Shown: piece after piece, positions 26,191-35,119 of the stretch
Numbering within the stretch: position 1 is the first letter of the stretch
How the letters are laid out: every line of letters starts with the position of its first letter
Source: Peribacillus frigoritolerans
Lineage (GTDB): Bacteria; Bacillota; Bacilli; Bacillales; DSM-1321
Reading direction: 5' to 3'
DNA: 64,000 bases
Assembly: GCF_001636405.1 (NCBI RefSeq)
Contig: NZ_KV440950.1
Coordinates: forward strand, 364,001 to 428,000
Position numbers and translations under genes: made by a program
The notes under the pieces: model-generated
Told to the model about the DNA's origin: nothing
Database searches by the model: none
What the model saw: the letters and a program-made list of their open reading frames with translations, nothing else

Positions 26191-26228
26191 AAAAACCCCC
26201 GAAGCCTCTGCAGGCTTCGGGGGTTTTT
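26191..26228 (+). terminator. bidirectional terminator between ywhD and pbpG
   Basis: AAAAACCCCCGAAGCC / GGCTTCGGGGGTTTTT perfect 16-bp stem between convergent genes. Confidence 0.95.
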
Positions 26229-26230
26229 CG

Positions 26231-28300
26231 TTATCCCCAAGGTTTTAAGATTTTCTTGTACCAAGGGGCCTTTTTAAGTTCTTCTTCTTTTGGGGCATGT
26301 TTCGGATTCTCACCCTTAAAGTGCTCGGCACAGTATTCGACAGGCTCGGTTCCTTTAACATAATAAGTCATTCTTGAGACGGGACAATCCTTTGTGGCCA
26401 ATTTTCCGCTTACGGGATTCACGTTTACCCCGATTACGTTTTCGGTTTCCTTAAATGATTTTGCCGGTTTACCTTTTAAACCCTTTTCCATATAGGAAGC
26501 CCAGATTTTCTTTGCATAGCCTTTTTCAGCAGGGATCTCGATCTTTTTGCCTTGGTCATATCCAGTCCATACTCCTGCTACAAGCTCCGGTGTGTAACCG
26601 ATCATCCAGCTATCCGTCGGGGTGGAGCCTGATTTGCCGGCATATGGGCGGGTCAGCCGGGAACTGATGGTGCTGCCGGTCACTTTCGTATAGCCATTTA
26701 ATGTTTCATCGAAAACACCAGTAAGCATCTGGGTCATGACAAATGCCTTGTCCTTATCCAGAATCTGTTCCGGTTTCTCCTTTTCATCAAAAATCACTTC
26801 ACCTTTTTGATTTTCCACCTTTTTGATAAACACGGGTTCCACCTTCTTGCCGCCGTTAGCCAGAATGCTGTATGCGTTCACCATTTCAATCGCCCTAACA
26901 CCTGACGTACCGAGTGCCAGGGAAGGGACGGCATCCATCTTTGCCGTGATTCCGAATCGACGCGCGGTATCGACCAATGACTGTTCCCCAAGGAACAAAT
27001 GCGTTTTTACGGCAAAGATATTATCAGAAAGAGCAATGGCCTGAGCCATCGTGATTTCGCCTTTCGCATATTGATGGTTATAATTATGCGGTGTGTAAGA
27101 TGAGTGACCATCATCGAAAGAAAATGTAGTTGTCTCGCTTTTCAAGGTGGTGGACGGTGTGAAACCATTCTCCAGCGCTGAATAGTATAGCAATGGCTTC
27201 ATGGTTGACCCAGGCTGGCGAACGGCCTGTGTGGCCCGATTGAATGGAGACTCGGAATAATCTTTACCGCCGACCAGCGCACGGACCTCCCCGGTATCCG
27301 GATCCATTGCCACTATCGAGGCTTGAATGCCTGAAGACTTGGGTATGGTATTGGAAAGGACCTCTTCGGCAGCATCCTGCTGGGTTTCGTCAAGTGTCGT
27401 ATACACCTTAAGGCCGCCGAGCTCGATCGTCCGGTCATCTAAATGAAGCTGAGATTTTAAAGCCTGCTTGACGGCATCCTTGAAATAGGGAGCGGTCTTC
27501 TTGGTGACCGTTCCGTGTTCCCCCTTTAATGTAAGGGATGTTCGCAGCGCTTCCGCGATATCCTTGTCTGAAACGTAGTTTTTGCTTTTCATGGATTGCA
27601 GGACAACTTTCTGCCTTGATTTCGCTTTTTCAAAGTTATCCAATGGAGAATAGTTTGACGGCCCTTTTGGTATTCCGGCCAGCATGCTCGCTTCAGGAAG
27701 AGTCAGATCCTTGGCATCCTTGCCAAAGTAATATTGACTTGCAGCTTGGGCTCCATATGCGCCATGGCCATAGTAAATCGTATTTAAATAGCCTTCTAGA
27801 ATTTCCTTTTTGGAGTAGTTCATTTCTAAACGTATCGTATAAAAGGCCTCATTAAGTTTACGCGACCACGTTTTGTCATGCCCAAGAAACAGGTTCCGGG
27901 CATACTGCTGGGTAATGGTGCTTGCACCCTGGACCTTGGACATTGCCTTAATATCGGCAAGGATGGCACCGCCGATCCGCTTTATATCAAATCCATAATG
28001 AGTATAAAATTGGCGGTCCTCAACGGCGACAGTCGCTTTGATGAGCTGTGGTGAAATCGACTCCATTCCGGCCCAATAACGCTTCTGGCCATTATCTGTT
28101 TCACCGATCACATTTCCATCATCACTGTAATAGAGAGTGGACTGCGGCACGACCAAAGGAGGCGGACCTAATATTTTTGCGTAAATCAGTAAAGAGAGAA
28201 GCAATACAAAGAGTATTGTCAGCCCGATTGTGGCAAGGATAATGAAGGCCCGTACATATTTAGTTGTCCTTTTAAATCGTTCGCTTGGAATCAATTCCAT
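26231..28300 (-). CDS. pbpG: class A penicillin-binding protein PbpG (PBP2d type)
   Basis: 689 aa bifunctional peptidoglycan synthase. One N-terminal membrane anchor (about 17-45). GT51 glycosyltransferase: VAVEDRQFYTHYGFD with the catalytic Glu, GASTITQQYARNL, RKLNEAFYTIRLE. Transpeptidase: serine motif QPGSTMKPLLY, SDN, and KSGST in place of KTG. ATG 28300 is spaced 6 bases from the AGAGGTG that includes the alternative GTG 28309. In B. subtilis PbpG is a forespore protein needed for germ cell wall synthesis; a SigG-like promoter upstream here agrees. Confidence 0.93.
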   Translation of the reverse strand: MELIPSERFKRTTKYVRAFIILATIGLTILFVLLLSLLIYAKILGPPPLVVPQSTLYYSDDGNVIGETDNGQKRYWAGMESISPQLIKATVAVEDRQFYTHYGFDIKRIGGAILADIKAMSKVQGASTITQQYARNLFLGHDKTWSRKLNEAFYTIRLEMNYSKKEILEGYLNTIYYGHGAYGAQAASQYYFGKDAKDLTLPEASMLAGIPKGPSNYSPLDNFEKAKSRQKVVLQSMKSKNYVSDKDIAEALRTSLTLKGEHGTVTKKTAPYFKDAVKQALKSQLHLDDRTIELGGLKVYTTLDETQQDAAEEVLSNTIPKSSGIQASIVAMDPDTGEVRALVGGKDYSESPFNRATQAVRQPGSTMKPLLYYSALENGFTPSTTLKSETTTFSFDDGHSSYTPHNYNHQYAKGEITMAQAIALSDNIFAVKTHLFLGEQSLVDTARRFGITAKMDAVPSLALGTSGVRAIEMVNAYSILANGGKKVEPVFIKKVENQKGEVIFDEKEKPEQILDKDKAFVMTQMLTGVFDETLNGYTKVTGSTISSRLTRPYAGKSGSTPTDSWMIGYTPELVAGVWTGYDQGKKIEIPAEKGYAKKIWASYMEKGLKGKPAKSFKETENVIGVNVNPVSGKLATKDCPVSRMTYYVKGTEPVEYCAEHFKGENPKHAPKEEELKKAPWYKKILKPWG

Positions 28301-28343
28301 TGCTTTCACCTCTCTTATCAGGTAAGAATCTAGTATCTATTAC

Positions 28344-28372
28344 TATTATGGAAAAAAAAGAAAATTTTAAAC
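28344..28372 (-). promoter_or_regulatory. candidate forespore (SigG/SigF) promoter of pbpG
   Basis: Minus strand GTTTA (28368-28372), 17-base spacer, CATAATA (28344-28350). CATAATA fits the SigG -10 (CATNHTA); the -35 has one mismatch to GHATR. Confidence 0.5.
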
Positions 28373-28399
28373 ATAAGAACTGCATTTAAGAAATTTATC

Positions 28400-28427
28400 T
28401 TGCAATTCTGCTAGATTCGTCTATAAT
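28400..28427 (+). promoter_or_regulatory. SigA-type promoter of speE-speB
   Basis: TTGCAA (28400-28405), 16-base spacer, TATAAT (28422-28427), about 80 bases before speE. Confidence 0.7.
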
Positions 28428-28507
28428 TTTTCTAGCTAATGACTATACCGATTTTGGGGAACCTATAAGGTGACTGACAATATGAAATGGAAAAGGAGCG
28501 TTAATAA

Positions 28508-29335
28508 ATGAGCATTTGGTTTACTGAAAAACAAACAGAGAACTTTGGTATTACGATGAAAGTGAATCGTACTTTACATACGGAGCAAACTGAGTTTCAA
28601 AAGCTTGATATGATTGAAACGGAAGAGTGGGGCAATATGCTATTGCTGGATGACATGGTAATGACTTCACAGCGCGATGAATTCGTTTACCATGAAATGG
28701 TAGCCCATGTTCCTTTATTTACCCATCCTAATCCAGAAAACGTTTTGGTTGTAGGTGGAGGGGACGGAGGAGTTATCCGTGAAATCCTTAAACACCCAAG
28801 CGTAAAAAAAGCTACATTGGTGGATATCGATGGGAAAGTCATCGAATACTCAAAGAAATACCTGCCGGAAATTGCAGGCATGCTTGAAGATCCGCGTGTA
28901 GACGTACAAGTTGGGGATGGCTTCATGCACATCGCCAAAAGTGAAAATGAATATGACGTGATCATGGTCGACTCAACTGAACCTGTCGGACCTGCTGTCA
29001 ATTTATTCACAAAAGGTTTTTATGCCGGGATTTCCAAAGCTTTGAAAGAAGACGGGATTTTTGTGGCACAATCCGACAACCCTTGGTTTAAAGCGGACTT
29101 AATTCGCGATGTACAACGTGATGTGAAAGAGATATTCCCAATCACGAGCCTGTACTTAGCGAATATCCCGACGTATCCAAGCGGCCTTTGGGCGTTCACG
29201 ATCGGATCGAAAAAATATAATCCATTAGAAGTGACTGAAGATCGTTTCCATGAAATGGAAACTAAATATTATACAAAAGAACTTCATAAAGCAGCATTCG
29301 TTCTGCCTAAATTCGTTCAAGATTTAGTGAAGTAA
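28508..29335 (+). CDS. speE: spermidine synthase
   Basis: Transfers aminopropyl from decarboxylated SAM to putrescine. 275 aa, two domains: an N-terminal beta region and a Rossmann methyltransferase fold. [16 protein letters not shown] (about residues 79-94) is the nucleotide-binding loop. [17 protein letters not shown] and [14 protein letters not shown] with the catalytic Asp pair are present. ATG 28508 follows AAAAGGAG. Co-transcribed with speB 14 bases on: agmatine to putrescine to spermidine. Confidence 0.96.
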   Translation: MSIWFTEKQTENFGITMKVNRTLHTEQTEFQKLDMIETEEWGNMLLLDDMVMTSQRDEFVYHEMVAHVPLFTHPNPENVLVVGGGDGGVIREILKHPSVKKATLVDIDGKVIEYSKKYLPEIAGMLEDPRVDVQVGDGFMHIAKSENEYDVIMVDSTEPVGPAVNLFTKGFYAGISKALKEDGIFVAQSDNPWFKADLIRDVQRDVKEIFPITSLYLANIPTYPSGLWAFTIGSKKYNPLEVTEDRFHEMETKYYTKELHKAAFVLPKFVQDLVK

Positions 29336-29349
29336 GGGAGGCATGGACC

Positions 29350-30228
29350 ATGAAATTCGATGAAGCCTATTCAGGTAATGTATTCATTAAAAGCCATCCT
29401 GTTTTTGAGGAATCAGAAGCTGTGCTATACGGCATGCCGATGGACTGGACGGTAAGTTTCCGTCCGGGTTCTCGCTTCGGCCCTACCCGGATTCGTGAAG
29501 TTTCGATTGGTTTGGAAGAGTACAGTCCGTATTTAGATCGTGAATTAGAGGAAGTTAAATTCTTTGATGCCGGGGACATTCCATTACCATTCGGCAATCC
29601 GCAGCGCAGTATCGATATGATTGAAAAATTTGTCGACAGCTTGTTGGATGCAGGTAAGTTTCCAATGGGTATGGGAGGGGAACATCTTGTCACATGGCCT
29701 GTCATCAAAGCCATGTTCAAAAAGTATCCCGATATGGCCATCATCCATATGGATGCCCATACAGATTTACGTGAGGATTATGAGGGAGAGCCGCTTTCCC
29801 ATGCGTCCATCATTCGTAAATCCGCAGAACTTATCGGCCCGAAAAATGTATACTCTTTCGGCATTCGTTCCGGTTTGAAGGAAGAATTCCAATGGGCAAA
29901 AGAAAATGGCATGCACATCTCTAAATTTGAAGTTCTTGAACCTTTGAAAGAAGTGTTGCCGCAGTTAGCTGGCCGTCCTGTATATGTGACGATCGACATC
30001 GATGTTCTTGACCCTGCGCACGCGCCGGGAACAGGCACCGTTGATTGTGGAGGCATCACTTCCAAAGAGCTTTTAGCTTCGATTCATGAGATAGCACGGT
30101 CTGAAATAAATGTGGTCGGCTGCGATTTAGTAGAAGTGGCGCCGATCTATGATCCATCCGAGCAAACTGCGAATACGGCGAGCAAGCTGATTCGCGAAAT
30201 GATCCTAGGGTGGGTTCAAAAAGGTTAA
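29350..30228 (+). CDS. speB: agmatinase
   Basis: Hydrolyses agmatine to putrescine and urea. 292 aa ureohydrolase. Binuclear Mn ligands: GGEHLVTWP (His), IHMDAHTDLR (Asp, His, Asp) and VTIDIDVLDPAHAPGTGT (two Asp). ATG 29350 follows GGGAGG. Supplies putrescine to SpeE encoded just upstream. A terminator follows within 15 bases. Confidence 0.96.
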   Translation: MKFDEAYSGNVFIKSHPVFEESEAVLYGMPMDWTVSFRPGSRFGPTRIREVSIGLEEYSPYLDRELEEVKFFDAGDIPLPFGNPQRSIDMIEKFVDSLLDAGKFPMGMGGEHLVTWPVIKAMFKKYPDMAIIHMDAHTDLREDYEGEPLSHASIIRKSAELIGPKNVYSFGIRSGLKEEFQWAKENGMHISKFEVLEPLKEVLPQLAGRPVYVTIDIDVLDPAHAPGTGTVDCGGITSKELLASIHEIARSEINVVGCDLVEVAPIYDPSEQTANTASKLIREMILGWVQKG

Positions 30229-30241
30229 TCATGGAAGAATT

Positions 30242-30278
30242 GACTGTTCCTGTTTTTTAGCGGGAATGGTCTTTTTTT
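30242..30278 (+). terminator. terminator after speB
   Basis: 12-bp stem GACTGTTCCTGT / GCGGGAATGGTC with four G-U pairs, then seven T. Confidence 0.8.
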
Positions 30279-30416
30279 ATCCATGGAAAAGAATCCGAAG
30301 GGCTCTTTTTGAATAATTACGCCCAATGAGTCATTATTGCGTTAAAATCAAATGAATTGCAACAACTTGATTTCGACAGCACACTTTTGGTTTAACACTT
30401 TATTTTCCGCTCCAAG

Positions 30417-30445
30417 TTGAAACTTCCTTGAAGAATATTTATACT
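30417..30445 (+). promoter_or_regulatory. SigA promoter of ywiB-argS
   Basis: TTGAAA (30417-30422), 17-base spacer, TATACT (30440-30445), 39 bases before the ywiB start codon. Confidence 0.8.
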
Positions 30446-30483
30446 TATAAAGTTAAGAACGACATGATGAAGGAAGTGTAGCT

Positions 30484-30924
30484 TTGACTCTTCATGATAT
30501 AGATAAGCATGCTATTAAAGTGACCTTACAGACAAAAATCAAGCACGGTTCAGAAACGGAAACGTATGAGCTGGTCACATTTGGTACAAAAATGTATAAA
30601 GGTGCAGATTTATATTTGCAATATAAAGAGGAAAATGAAACCGGTCAAACACAAACGACCATCAAGCACAAACCGGATGAAACGATCCTGCTTAGAAATG
30701 GTGCCATTAAAATGAGGCAGCTTTTCCGCCTGCAGGAAGCGACAAATGGGCATTACGAAAGTATATATGGCAGGTTAGGATTACGGACGACCGCGAAGAA
30801 GATCCATCATCAATGGGATGAGCAGGCCAAACAAGGGAAACTTGTCCTTAAATATACGTTACATATGCAGGGAAGCGAACCCGGTCAATATGAGATGACG
30901 ATTTCCTACAAGGAGGAAGCATAA
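30484..30924 (+). CDS. ywiB: YwiB, DUF1934 beta-barrel protein
   Basis: 146 aa. DUF1934 protein with alternating strands (KVTLQTKIKHG, YELVTFGTKMYKGADLYLQYKEE, LVLKYTLHMQG), likely a small lipocalin-like barrel. TTG 30484 follows AAGGAAG. Three bases separate its stop from argS, so the two are translated together; this linkage is conserved in bacilli, but no role in arginyl-tRNA synthesis is known. Confidence 0.87.
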   Translation: MTLHDIDKHAIKVTLQTKIKHGSETETYELVTFGTKMYKGADLYLQYKEENETGQTQTTIKHKPDETILLRNGAIKMRQLFRLQEATNGHYESIYGRLGLRTTAKKIHHQWDEQAKQGKLVLKYTLHMQGSEPGQYEMTISYKEEA

Positions 30925-30927
30925 CGC

Positions 30928-32598
30928 ATGAATATAGTAAAAGAGGTACAGGAAAAACTGAAAGAAGAGATTAAAGCGGCAGTCATTAAAGCCGGTTTAG
31001 CAACGGAAGAGCAAATTCCGAATGTTGTATTGGAGCTGCCAAGAGATAAGACACACGGAGATTATTCCACGAATATGGCCATGCAATTAACGAAGATTGC
31101 AAAGAAAGCGCCAAAGATGATAGCAGAGGCAATCATCGAAAACTTTGACAATTCAAAAGCATCCATCGAAAAAATTGAAATTGCAGGACCGGGTTTTATC
31201 AATTTCCACATGAATAATGCGTATTTGACAGAACTGGTTCCTGTCATTTTGAAAGTGGATGAAGCATATGGGGAAAGTGACTTTGGTAAAGGCGAAAAAA
31301 TCCAAGTGGAGTTCGTTTCCGCGAACCCGACCGGTGATCTCCATCTTGGTCATGCCCGTGGTGCAGCAGTAGGTGATACGCTATGTAATATCCTAGCTAA
31401 AGCAGGTTATGATGTTTCACGTGAATACTATATCAATGATGCCGGTAACCAAATCAATAATTTGGCCATTTCCATAGAAGCCCGTTATTTCCAGGCACTT
31501 GGCCTCGAAAAGGATATGCCTGAGGACGGTTATCATGGCGAAGATATCATTGGCATCGGTAAGACACTTGCAAGTGAGTATGGGGATAAATATGTAAATG
31601 CCGATGAGAAGGAACGTTTTGAATTTTTCCGTGAGTACGGCTTGAAATATGAAATGGAAAAACTGAAAACGGACTTGGGTAATTTCCGTGTCGGATTTGA
31701 TGTATGGTACTCCGAGACATCCCTCTATCAAGACGGTAAAATTGATGAAGCACTTAAAGTGTTGAGGGAAAGGGGCCATGTTTACGAGGAAGATGGGGCT
31801 ACATGGTTCCGCTCTACGGAATTAGGCGATGATAAAGACCGAGTGCTTATTAAGCAGGATGGGTCTTACACATATTTGACACCGGATATTGCCTATCATC
31901 GTAATAAATTGGAGCGCGGCTTTGAAACGTTGATCAATATCTGGGGTGCAGACCACCACGGGTATATACCGCGCATGAAAGCAGCGATCGAAGCATTAGG
32001 GTACAACCGCGAGCAGCTTGAAGTGGAAATCATCCAGCTTGTTCACCTGTACAAGGATGGCGAGAAAATGAAGATGAGTAAACGTACCGGTAAAGCAGTT
32101 ACGATGCGTGACCTGATTGATGAAGTGGGTCTGGATGCAACACGTTATTTCTTTGCAATGAGAAGTGCGGATACTCATATGGATTTCGATTTGGATCTTG
32201 CAGTATCACAGTCCAATGAAAACCCGGTTTATTATGCACAGTATGCCCACGCCCGTATTTCAAGCATTTTACGCCAAGGTGTGGAACAAGGGATCAGCTA
32301 TGAAGGAGTCACTGATTTCTCTGCCCTAGCTACTGAAAAAGAAGTGGAGCTTTTGAAGAAATTAGGAGAGTTCCCGCAGGCAATAGCGGAAGCAGCCGAA
32401 AAACGGATGCCTCACCGTATGACGAACTATATATTCGACCTGGCCTCTACATTCCACAGTTTCTACAATGCAGATAAGGTTCTGGATGTTGAAGAAATGG
32501 AAAGAAGTAAGGCGCGTCTTGGACTGGTCAAATCCGTCCAAATTACGTTAAAGAATGCATTGGCCATCATCGGGGTTTCGGCACCGGAAAAAATGTAA
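30928..32598 (+). CDS. argS: arginyl-tRNA synthetase
   Basis: Class I synthetase charging tRNA-Arg. 556 aa. N-terminal ArgRS domain (about 1-90), the HIGH-type motif in [14 protein letters not shown] (about 131-144), the KMSKS-type KMSKR near residue 389, and the DALR anticodon-binding domain at the C-terminus. ATG 30928 follows CAAGGAGG, part of the ywiB 3' end. Ended by a strong terminator. Confidence 0.97.
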   Translation: MNIVKEVQEKLKEEIKAAVIKAGLATEEQIPNVVLELPRDKTHGDYSTNMAMQLTKIAKKAPKMIAEAIIENFDNSKASIEKIEIAGPGFINFHMNNAYLTELVPVILKVDEAYGESDFGKGEKIQVEFVSANPTGDLHLGHARGAAVGDTLCNILAKAGYDVSREYYINDAGNQINNLAISIEARYFQALGLEKDMPEDGYHGEDIIGIGKTLASEYGDKYVNADEKERFEFFREYGLKYEMEKLKTDLGNFRVGFDVWYSETSLYQDGKIDEALKVLRERGHVYEEDGATWFRSTELGDDKDRVLIKQDGSYTYLTPDIAYHRNKLERGFETLINIWGADHHGYIPRMKAAIEALGYNREQLEVEIIQLVHLYKDGEKMKMSKRTGKAVTMRDLIDEVGLDATRYFFAMRSADTHMDFDLDLAVSQSNENPVYYAQYAHARISSILRQGVEQGISYEGVTDFSALATEKEVELLKKLGEFPQAIAEAAEKRMPHRMTNYIFDLASTFHSFYNADKVLDVEEMERSKARLGLVKSVQITLKNALAIIGVSAPEKM

Positions 32599-32601
32599 TG
32601 G

Positions 32602-32640
32602 AAAAAAGCGGCTGTTTCTAGCGAAACAGCCGCTTTTTTT
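32602..32640 (+). terminator. bidirectional terminator between argS and uvsE
   Basis: AAAAAAGCGGCTGTTTC / GAAACAGCCGCTTTTTT perfect 17-bp stem, 4-base loop, between convergent genes. Confidence 0.95.
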
Positions 32641-32647
32641 AGGTTAT

Positions 32648-33601
32648 TTAGCACTCAATGGCTCCGCCGCTCACCCTTTTTACACCTCGAATCTTAGCCA
32701 TATCTTCAATCAGCTGCAACATTGCCCGATCCTTCATCTTGGCCTCGATCATGAAATCCGCGTCCTGTCCAAGATCCTTAAGCACTTTAAAAAGGGGCAT
32801 GATGAAGTCCAAATCGATATAATCTGCATGCGAGCGAAATTCACCTGCCGATTTTGGCGATGAAATATGGATCTTTGGTACCGCCCCTGCTTGATTCCAA
32901 GTGGTGAACACCTCGGTGAGCAGCTCGTTAAGCGGCTCATCTGAAAGGTTTGCGAGATGATGGTGATAATCGAATACAAGCGGGATGCCCTCCCTTTTAC
33001 ATACGCCGAGGGTTTCGGATGCTGTATAGGTTTTATCATCATTCTCCAAAGTCATTCTTTCCTTGATGTGCATAGGCAGCGATTTAAGGTTGTCATGAAC
33101 CCTTACAAGGGCGGACTCTTTATCACCATAGGCCCCACCGACATGGATATTGATGAAAGAGGTGCCCGCAATGCCCATTGCATCAAGCATTTTATAATGG
33201 AACTCCATATCTTTCACTGCATTTTGTGTGATCTCGGGCTTAGGGCTGGTGAACAGCGTAAACTGATTGGGATGAAAGCTGATCCTCATCTTGTGTGCAG
33301 TGGCCCAATCGCCAAGCTGTTTCCACTCTTTCTTAAAAGGAGTGACGAAATCCCATTCGATGTCGGGATGTGTGGCTAAAGGAACAATGGAACTGGACAT
33401 CCGGTACACTTCTATTTGGTGTGCCGTGTTATATTGGAGGACCCTTAAGGTATTTTCAATGTTCTGCCTTGTCACATCCAGGAGCTTTTCCATTCCTTTT
33501 TCTGCACCAAGTGTGCTATATCGCTTGAAAGTAAGTGTCTTAGCCGGAGAAGCCTCCCATAAACAGGTGGCATTGGATACGAACCCAAATCTTATTTTCA
33601 T
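32648..33601 (-). CDS. uvsE: UV damage endonuclease UvsE (UVDE)
   Basis: Nicks DNA 5' of UV photoproducts, an alternative excision repair route. 317 aa TIM barrel. Starts MKIRFGFVSNATCLWEASPAKTLTF. HPNQFTLF, NIHVGGAYGDKESA, LENDDKTY, DYHHH and KIHISSPK carry the metal-binding His/Glu/Asp and a Lys. ATG 33601 follows AAGGAG; a longer frame to 33622 contains that site. It is the distal gene of a minus-strand pair with clsB. UvsE protects spores in some bacilli. Confidence 0.93.
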   Translation of the reverse strand: MKIRFGFVSNATCLWEASPAKTLTFKRYSTLGAEKGMEKLLDVTRQNIENTLRVLQYNTAHQIEVYRMSSSIVPLATHPDIEWDFVTPFKKEWKQLGDWATAHKMRISFHPNQFTLFTSPKPEITQNAVKDMEFHYKMLDAMGIAGTSFINIHVGGAYGDKESALVRVHDNLKSLPMHIKERMTLENDDKTYTASETLGVCKREGIPLVFDYHHHLANLSDEPLNELLTEVFTTWNQAGAVPKIHISSPKSAGEFRSHADYIDLDFIMPLFKVLKDLGQDADFMIEAKMKDRAMLQLIEDMAKIRGVKRVSGGAIEC

Positions 33602-33629
33602 TATATTTTTCTCCTTGAGCAAAGGGTTG

Positions 33630-34832
33630 TCAAAGAAAAGGAGAAAGGATGGAAGCCAGTGATTCTTTTGCGGAACGGACTACATTCATACTGGAAAGAG
33701 CGTCCCCGTTCAGCGGCTTGGATTCGGCCAGGTCCACTGCCAATTCCTTTTCTACATCTTTTATAAATGTCCGGTCAAATACGATGCAGTTCATTTCACT
33801 ATTTAAAAAACAACTGCGTTTATCAAAATTAGCCGTACCGATATCACACATTATATCATCGATCAATATCACTTTAGAATGGTAGAACCCTCTTTGAAAT
33901 TGCATGATTTCCGCCCCGTCTTTTATTAGTACCCGAAAATAGGGAAAAGAAGCTTCTTTTACAAGGGCGTGGTCTGAAATTTCAGGTACGATGACCGTAA
34001 CGGAAACATTGCGTGCAAGGGCATCCCTTAATTCCTGAAATAAAGTTTCACTGGGAATGAAGTATGGAGTCCCGATAATGATTTTTTTAGTCGCTTGACG
34101 AATCATGTGTGTCAGTGACTGTTCAAGATCACTGCCATTCGTGACGACAAACTGATGGGCCTGCGTCCCGGGAGTCAATGTCGGAAAATAGGCAGGAGTC
34201 CCTCTGTAATCCTCGTTTGTATCATAGAACCAATCAGAGAGGAAGACTTCCTGAAGGTCCTTTACACCTTCCCCGGTCATTTTTAAATGGTAATCCCTCC
34301 ATGGGTTCAGCTTTTCCCCTTGGTTTATATACTCCTTACCGATATTGAAGCCGCCAAGATAGCCGATTTTTCCATCTATCACCGAGATCTTACGGTGATT
34401 TCTTTTTTGTATGGAATAGAAAAGGAAGGGGAGTTTCGGTTTAAAGCTGAAAGAAAAATGAACGCCGCTTTCAGTCAGCTCCTGAATGGTTTGGCGGGAC
34501 ATCCCTTTACTCCCTATCCAATCGACTAAAAGCCGCACTTCCACGCCCTCTTCCGCTTTTGACTGCAGTAACTTCAAAAAGTCCTTGCTGAATTTATCAT
34601 TTTTTACTATATAAAAAAGGATATGGATGGAATCCTGAGCTTGCCTGACTTCCTTGATATAATCTTCAAACAGGATTTTCCCTGATGTGAATACAGTCAT
34701 TTCACTATTCCGAGGCGGATATTTAATGTTGTTTGCTTGCTTCAAATAACGCTTATGCCCTACCTTAAGATCAACCCAGCACCAAGAGAAGATCAATAAA
34801 AATATAGAGGCAATCGTAGTGATTATCTTCAA
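33630..34832 (-). CDS. clsB: cardiolipin synthase, YwjE/ClsB type
   Basis: 400 aa. N-terminal membrane segment (about 3-21), then two PLD half sites: NHRKISVIDGKIGYLGGFN near residue 170 and YHSKVILIDDIMCDIGTANFDKRS near 330, both with full HxKx4D. Condenses phosphatidylglycerol to cardiolipin if the family assignment holds. TTG 34832 follows AGGGGGG. uvsE lies 28 bases downstream. The order clsB(ywjE)-uvsE(ywjD) is kept from B. subtilis. Confidence 0.88.
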   Translation of the reverse strand: MKIITTIASIFLLIFSWCWVDLKVGHKRYLKQANNIKYPPRNSEMTVFTSGKILFEDYIKEVRQAQDSIHILFYIVKNDKFSKDFLKLLQSKAEEGVEVRLLVDWIGSKGMSRQTIQELTESGVHFSFSFKPKLPFLFYSIQKRNHRKISVIDGKIGYLGGFNIGKEYINQGEKLNPWRDYHLKMTGEGVKDLQEVFLSDWFYDTNEDYRGTPAYFPTLTPGTQAHQFVVTNGSDLEQSLTHMIRQATKKIIIGTPYFIPSETLFQELRDALARNVSVTVIVPEISDHALVKEASFPYFRVLIKDGAEIMQFQRGFYHSKVILIDDIMCDIGTANFDKRSCFLNSEMNCIVFDRTFIKDVEKELAVDLAESKPLNGDALSSMNVVRSAKESLASILSPFL

Positions 34833-35005
34833 AAAAAATCCCCCCTAAATGATTATATTTAGTTTGGCTCTAATTCCCTGACAGTAACCATTAAAAAGGG
34901 GGAAAGGATCTTCATTTTTTTAGAATGCAGAAGGGTAATGCATGGATTTGTCGAATTATATAAATTAAGGGGCAGAAAAATTAAATGGTTTTTAAAAGAA
35001 AAAAG

Positions 35006-35033
35006 TTGACTGAATGCTCATTCATTATATAAT
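35006..35033 (+). promoter_or_regulatory. fadF promoter with FadR-type operator
   Basis: TTGACT (35006-35011), 16-base spacer, TATAAT (35028-35033). The spacer and -35 are covered by TGACTGAATGCTCATTCA (35007-35024), which differs from the B. subtilis FadR box TGAATGAATANTCATTCA at two positions. Repression relieved by long-chain acyl-CoA is inferred. Confidence 0.8.
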
Positions 35034-35119
35034 GGAATTAATCAAATTTCAGAAAAATGCCAAATTTCCCATAATGGTACCTGGCATTTTGCAATTTACT
35101 AAAGAGGGGGAAAGACTGC

